This document shows positions 41,757 to 44,874 of a stretch of DNA of 44,874 bases, one piece after another. The stretch covers positions 1-44,874 of the forward strand of contig NZBA01000060.1 of NCBI GenBank assembly GCA_002686265.1, read 5' to 3'. The stretch's first letter is position 1. Every line of letters begins with the position of its first letter. A program made the translations under genes and the position numbers. Under the pieces are notes generated by a model. That model ran no database searches, was not told the origin of the DNA, and saw nothing but the letters and a program-made list of their open reading frames with translations. The DNA comes from Planctomycetota bacterium. GTDB lineage: Bacteria > Planctomycetota > UBA1135 > GCA-002686595.

Positions 41757-43129
41757 TGGATCTGCTCTCCTTCCGTACCCCCGAAGAGGATCTCCCGCGG
41801 GGTTCCCGTGGCTCGTTCGACGTCGGACAGGGCTGCGGCCGCCTGCTCCAGTCGTCGGACGTGGTTCTGTCGGGCATCGAGCAGCTGGCGCTGCGCCTCG
41901 ATCACGGGCAAGATCGTCGTCTTGCCCAGCTGATAGCTGCTGCGCGCTTGCTCGAGCGTCTCCTCGGAGCGGCCCAGAACCTCGTCGCGGTAGATGGAGA
42001 GAACGTCGACTGCGACTCGCAGGCGAGCATCCGCCGAGCGCACATCTTGGACGGCCGCGATCGAGGTAGCGGCCAGGATCTTCTCTCGTCGATGAGAGTC
42101 CTCGACGGCCTTGGCGATCTGCGCTTGGTTCTGATGGAAGAGCGGCAACTCGAGGCGAGCCCCTGGCCCGACGCTCCATTCTCCATCCTTCTCGGCCACC
42201 ACCCCGAGCTCGAATTCCCTCCACACGAGGTTGCGCTGACGCGCAACCTCCGCCTCGGCCCGCCCGAGGGCGGCTTCGGCGGCGCGGATGTCGAGCCGCT
42301 GATCGGTCGCAATCCGCTCGAGCTCGTCGACGGGAGGCAGGGCGGGAAGGGCCCGTTCCGTGAGCGGATGAAGGTCCAGGTTGAAGTCGGGTCGCAGTCC
42401 CAGGAGCGCCTTGAGCCGGCGTGCGGCCTCTCCGGAGGCCAGCTCCAAGTCGCGCTGCGCAATCGCCGTCGCAGCGTGCTCGAGCCGGGCGAGGTTCACG
42501 TCGATGGCCGTCGCCGCTGCCGCCTCGAGCCGGGCCTCTGCGAGGTCGACCAGGCTCGCAGCGGCCGAGCGGTTCTCCATTGCGATCTCGACCGAGCGCC
42601 GAGCGGAGACCGTCTCGACATAGGCCACGCGAATCTCAGCGGCGAGAAGGACGGCCTCATGGGCGAGCTGCAAGATGCGCTGCTCGAGGGCCTGTTCCGT
42701 GACCCGTTCTCGGGCGGGCACCTGCCAGATGTCCAGCAGGCTGCCGAACAGTCCCCCCTCGATCTCCGTGGCGCCGCCGGAGGTGGGGAGACGGAGAACC
42801 GCGTTGAGCGAGGGATTCGTCAGAAGACCAGCTTGCGTGCGATCCGCGCTCGCCATGCCCACGCTGTGGAAGGAGGCCTGGAGGACCGGGCTGTTCAACA
42901 GGCCGAGCTCCACGGCTTCGGTAAGCTCGAGTCCTCCTTCCAAGAGCTGCGTCACGCGCGCGTCGACTTGCTCGGACTCCGAGCCCGGGTGGAAGACGCT
43001 CGCGGCTCCGGTCGCTCGGCGGATCTCCTCCACCGCCCGGTCGTAGTCCGGGCCGGGATCGACGGACTGGCACCCCACAGCCAGGGCCAGCGCGCACGTG
43101 CCGGTGAGCGTCCTAGTTCGAGACTGCAC
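41753..43129 (-). CDS. czcC: CzcC/TolC-type outer-membrane efflux lipoprotein
   Basis: 458 residues forming the outer-membrane channel of the Czc pump. A lipoprotein-like signal (ALALAVGC, Cys20) is followed by two repeated OEP halves with long alpha-helices: TEAVELGLLNSPVLQAS, ERVTEQALEQRILQLAHEAVLLAAEIRVAY (helical part), RLDIRAAEAALGRAEAEVARQRN, and the closing YQLGKTTILPVIEAQRQLLDA. The start is a GTG at 43129 with GGAG upstream, 17 bp inside the end of the repressor gene, so translation is coupled. Confidence 0.9.
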   Translation of the reverse strand: MQSRTRTLTGTCALALAVGCQSVDPGPDYDRAVEEIRRATGAASVFHPGSESEQVDARVTQLLEGGLELTEAVELGLLNSPVLQASFHSVGMASADRTQAGLLTNPSLNAVLRLPTSGGATEIEGGLFGSLLDIWQVPARERVTEQALEQRILQLAHEAVLLAAEIRVAYVETVSARRSVEIAMENRSAAASLVDLAEARLEAAAATAIDVNLARLEHAATAIAQRDLELASGEAARRLKALLGLRPDFNLDLHPLTERALPALPPVDELERIATDQRLDIRAAEAALGRAEAEVARQRNLVWREFELGVVAEKDGEWSVGPGARLELPLFHQNQAQIAKAVEDSHRREKILAATSIAAVQDVRSADARLRVAVDVLSIYRDEVLGRSEETLEQARSSYQLGKTTILPVIEAQRQLLDARQNHVRRLEQAAAALSDVERATGTPREILFGGTEGEQIQ

Positions 43130-43490
43130 CGTTGAGCTTCTCCAAGACGGAGTCCGCCAGATCGAGCCAGAAGGGGTCGGCGATCCGGTAGTAGGCGAGC
43201 TTGCCCTGAGTTCTGAACTCGACGGCTCCGAGCCGTCGAAGCTCCTTCAGCTGGGCCGACGTTCCGGACATCGAACCGCCGAGGACGCGAGCCAGGTCGC
43301 AAACGCACAGCTCATGCCCCGCGAGTGCCTTCAAGACCCGGAGACGCCCCGGATGCGCGAGGACCTTGACCGCCTCGGCGATGGCCTTCGACTCCTCGAC
43401 CGAGGGCAGCGCGGCCCGGGCTGCAGCGGCCCGGGGGCCGTCGATGCAGTCCACCTCACAGATGCCTTCGCTGACGCGACGGTTTCCCAT
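43113..43490 (-). CDS. ArsR/SmtB-family metal repressor of CadC type
   Basis: 125-residue winged-helix repressor expected to control the czc operon it heads. Four Cys match the alpha3N site of CadC: an N-terminal pair in ICEVDCID (Cys11, Cys15) and the helix-3 pair in ELCVCDL (Cys62, Cys64). CadC uses Cys7, Cys11, Cys58 and Cys60 with the same spacing, which points to Cd(II)/Pb(II) or related soft metals. The C-terminal helix lacks the Asp/His set of the Zn(II) alpha5 site. I prefer the ATG at 43490, which has AAGGA nine bases upstream. An ATG at 43499 directly after that box would add three residues. Confidence 0.9.
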   Translation of the reverse strand: MGNRRVSEGICEVDCIDGPRAAAARAALPSVEESKAIAEAVKVLAHPGRLRVLKALAGHELCVCDLARVLGGSMSGTSAQLKELRRLGAVEFRTQGKLAYYRIADPFWLDLADSVLEKLNGAVSN

Positions 43491-43499
43491 CAGGGGCAT

Positions 43500-43773
43500 T
43501 CCTTCATTCCGTGAATCGACGACCTGAGACTAGACCTCGAGGACGGCCCGCACAAGTGCCTCCCACGGGAGCCTCGAATCCCCCTGAGGTCCCGCGCTCT
43601 CCGGCGAAACTGACGAGAGACCAGTCCTCTCTTGGAAGTGCCGCTCCAACCGCGTCAGCGGTTGGGCCAAGACAGAAGTGCCACCTACACGAGAAGGGCC
43701 GCGCCGGCACTCCCAGCAGCGCCACGGTTGGAGGCACATTGAGGAAGCGCCCTGCGCAGGGCATCCTCGGCGC
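43500..43773. promoter_or_regulatory. Divergent promoter region of the metal repressor and epimerase-like gene
   Basis: 274 bp between two divergently transcribed genes. It must carry the czc promoter/operator, but I could not pick a firm -35/-10 pair or the 12-2-12 inverted repeat typical of CadC operators. It does contain a perfect hairpin, CCAACCGC gtca GCGGTTGG (43646-43665), with no T-run, and a 14-bp perfect palindrome GCCCTGCGCAGGGC (43748-43761) ending 12 bp before the epimerase ATG. Either could bind a regulator. Confidence 0.5.
43624..43640. repeat. 17-bp direct repeat, right copy, beside the czc operon
   Basis: GTCCTCTCTTGGAAGTG, one mismatch from 36758-36774 and in the same orientation. 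It is located about 130 bp upstream of the repressor start. See the left copy for interpretation. Confidence 0.5.
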
Positions 43774-44745
43774 ATGCCTCGTGCCATCGTCACCGGCGCA
43801 TTCAGCAACATCGGCTCGGCTGTGGCCGCGCAGTTTCTGCTGCGCGGCTTCGACCTGCACACGCTGACGAACCGCCGGACGCCGGACGGCGTGGACAGCA
43901 TCACGTCGGCGCCGCTGCACTTCGATCCCGAGCATCTCGCGTGCGAGCTCGACGACGCCGACGTGATGGTCAGTACCTATTGGGTGCGGCTGCCTCATGG
44001 CGGCACGACGTTCGACACCGCGGTCCAGAACCTGGAGACGCTGATCGGCGTGGCCGCCCGGGCGGGCGTCAAGCGCTTCGTACACGTCAGCGTCAGCAAC
44101 GCGTCACTCGACTCCAAGCTCGGCTACTACCACGGAAAAGCGCGTGTCGATGAGATGGTGCGGGCCAGCGGCATGTCGTATGCCATCGTCCGTCCCACGC
44201 TGGTCGTCGGGCCGTACGATGTGCTCACCGGCAACATCGTCTGGTTCCTGCGCCACTTCCCGATCTTCCCGGTCCCAGGCGGCGGTGCAGGGCGCATCTC
44301 CCCGATCACGCTGCGCGACACCGGGCGCGTCATCGTCGACGCGGCGCTGGCCTCGGACGATCTCGACATCGACGCGGCGGGCCCCGAGAGCTACACGTTC
44401 CGAGAGTACGTCGAGCTGCTGGCCCGCGCCTGCGGCGTCCGTCGCCTCATCTTCGGCGCCCCGGCATGGCTCGCCCTGGCCGGCATCCGACTGGTGGAGC
44501 TGTTCGTTCGCGACGTCATCCTCACAGAAGAAGAGCTGCTCGGCCTGCAGCAGGATCTACTGCTGACGCACAAGCCGCCGACGGGCACGGAGTCCGTGGA
44601 GACCTGGCTCATGGACAACGCCGGCTTGCTCGGCCGCTCCTACGTCAACGACATCCACCGTCATTTCGGCGCCGGTGCAACGACGCCGATTCGAAGCCCT
44701 ACCGCTCACACAACTCCTCACAGTTGTGGGAACGGGCACCTGTGA
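43774..44745 (+). CDS. NAD(P)-binding epimerase-like protein (atypical SDR)
   Basis: 323 residues with an N-terminal Rossmann motif TGAFSNIGSAVA. An atypical-SDR layout follows: VSTYWVRLPHGG, FVHVSVSNASLDS, YYHGKARVDEMVRASG (Tyr/Lys region), IVRPTLVVGPYD. This resembles the NmrA/NDUFA9-like group that binds NAD(P)H, often as a sensor or sugar/isoprenoid enzyme. The Tyr and Lys do not stand in a standard YxxxK, so catalysis is uncertain. The ATG at 43774 starts the Rossmann strand; no ribosome site is evident. It lies between the metal operon and an insertion sequence, suggesting an accessory gene. Substrate unknown. Confidence 0.75.
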   Translation: MPRAIVTGAFSNIGSAVAAQFLLRGFDLHTLTNRRTPDGVDSITSAPLHFDPEHLACELDDADVMVSTYWVRLPHGGTTFDTAVQNLETLIGVAARAGVKRFVHVSVSNASLDSKLGYYHGKARVDEMVRASGMSYAIVRPTLVVGPYDVLTGNIVWFLRHFPIFPVPGGGAGRISPITLRDTGRVIVDAALASDDLDIDAAGPESYTFREYVELLARACGVRRLIFGAPAWLALAGIRLVELFVRDVILTEEELLGLQQDLLLTHKPPTGTESVETWLMDNAGLLGRSYVNDIHRHFGAGATTPIRSPTAHTTPHSCGNGHL

Positions 44746-44776
44746 GATTCCCCAGCACTTCGACCTCGGCTGCGGG

Positions 44777-44874
44777 TGGCATGACCCCCGAAAACGAGTC
44801 CAGGCCTTGTGAGAGTTCGACCGCCCGAAATCGGGCAGACTGGACCTCACCATGGCACGACGAAAACACACCCC
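44777..44874 (+). mobile_element. Left end of an IS3-family insertion sequence (partial)
   Basis: From about 44777 the sequence TGGCATGACCCCCGAAAACG looks like an IS3-family terminus (TG start, CCCCCGAAAACG). It is followed 75 bp later by the start of a transposase-like frame (see 44852). A short palindrome GCCCGA aa TCGGGC lies at 44823-44836, between end and start codon. The element continues beyond the window, so its right end and target duplication cannot be seen. The exact boundary is uncertain by a few bases. Confidence 0.65.
44852..44874 (+). CDS. IS3-family transposase OrfA, first codons only (partial)
   Basis: ATG at 44852 followed by codons for MARRKHT, ending at the window edge. 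Many IS3-family OrfA proteins begin with MARR/KKHTPEQI before the helix-turn-helix domain. The match is short, but it is supported by the IS-like end 75 bp upstream. The frame is open to the window end. Confidence 0.6.

Overview
The window looks like chromosomal DNA of a deep-branching member of the Planctomycetota. Reading the start of the window on the minus strand gives about two thirds of a 16S rRNA gene. It contains an exact copy of the Planctomycetes FISH probe site PLA46 (926-943). The protein-coding content agrees: Tat-exported Gfo/Idh/MocA proteins, a secreted M14 peptidase with a C-terminal domain that I associate from memory with planctomycete secreted proteins, very high GC and weak Shine-Dalgarno use. 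The left edge falls inside the 16S gene (a common assembly breakpoint) and the right edge falls inside the start of an IS3-type insertion sequence. Gene calls rest on reading translations and motifs; no database search was run.

Region 1 (1-25860) is one long co-directional minus-strand array. In transcription order it holds an ACT-domain protein, a Tat lipoprotein Gfo/Idh oxidoreductase, an ApbE-like flavin transferase, a second Tat Gfo/Idh protein and a membrane protein with one CxxCH haem motif. Then come three classic housekeeping blocks fused end to end: glmU-prs-rplY-pth, rpsF-rpsR-rplI-dnaB, and bamA-lpxD-lpxC/fabZ-lpxA followed by a GnnA-like oxidoreductase. ileS, an L,D-transpeptidase and the 16S gene with its promoter complete the array. 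Together these genes supply UDP-GlcNAc, the first lipid A steps, outer-membrane protein assembly and peptidoglycan cross-linking, so this planctomycete has the genetic outfit of a true Gram-negative envelope. A 182-bp MITE-like element and a related hairpin lie in two of the gaps.

Region 2 (25861-33068) is accessory: secreted or membrane-anchored proteins (coiled-coil, cysteine-rich, carboxypeptidase, Ig-like fold). A 1.68-kb unit carrying one cysteine-rich secreted gene sits between two approximately 150-bp direct repeats. The repeats duplicate the junction of the two flanking genes, which is the footprint of an insertion or duplication event.

Region 3 (33022-36116) is an operon for a 2-oxoacid:ferredoxin oxidoreductase with unusually fused subunits (ferredoxin-alpha and beta-gamma), plus a small CxxC protein. 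It starts at an extended -10 promoter.

Region 4 (36731-43640) is a heavy-metal resistance unit: a CadC-like ArsR repressor, then czcC, czcB and czcA, closed by an intrinsic terminator. It is bracketed by 17-bp near-identical direct repeats. The CzcB adaptor carries six CxxH/CxxC metal-binding modules. An NAD(P)-binding epimerase-like gene and the IS3 left end follow. Regions 3 and 4 look like later additions: hand-counted sample lines are about 62-63% GC against about 70% in parts of regions 1 and 2.
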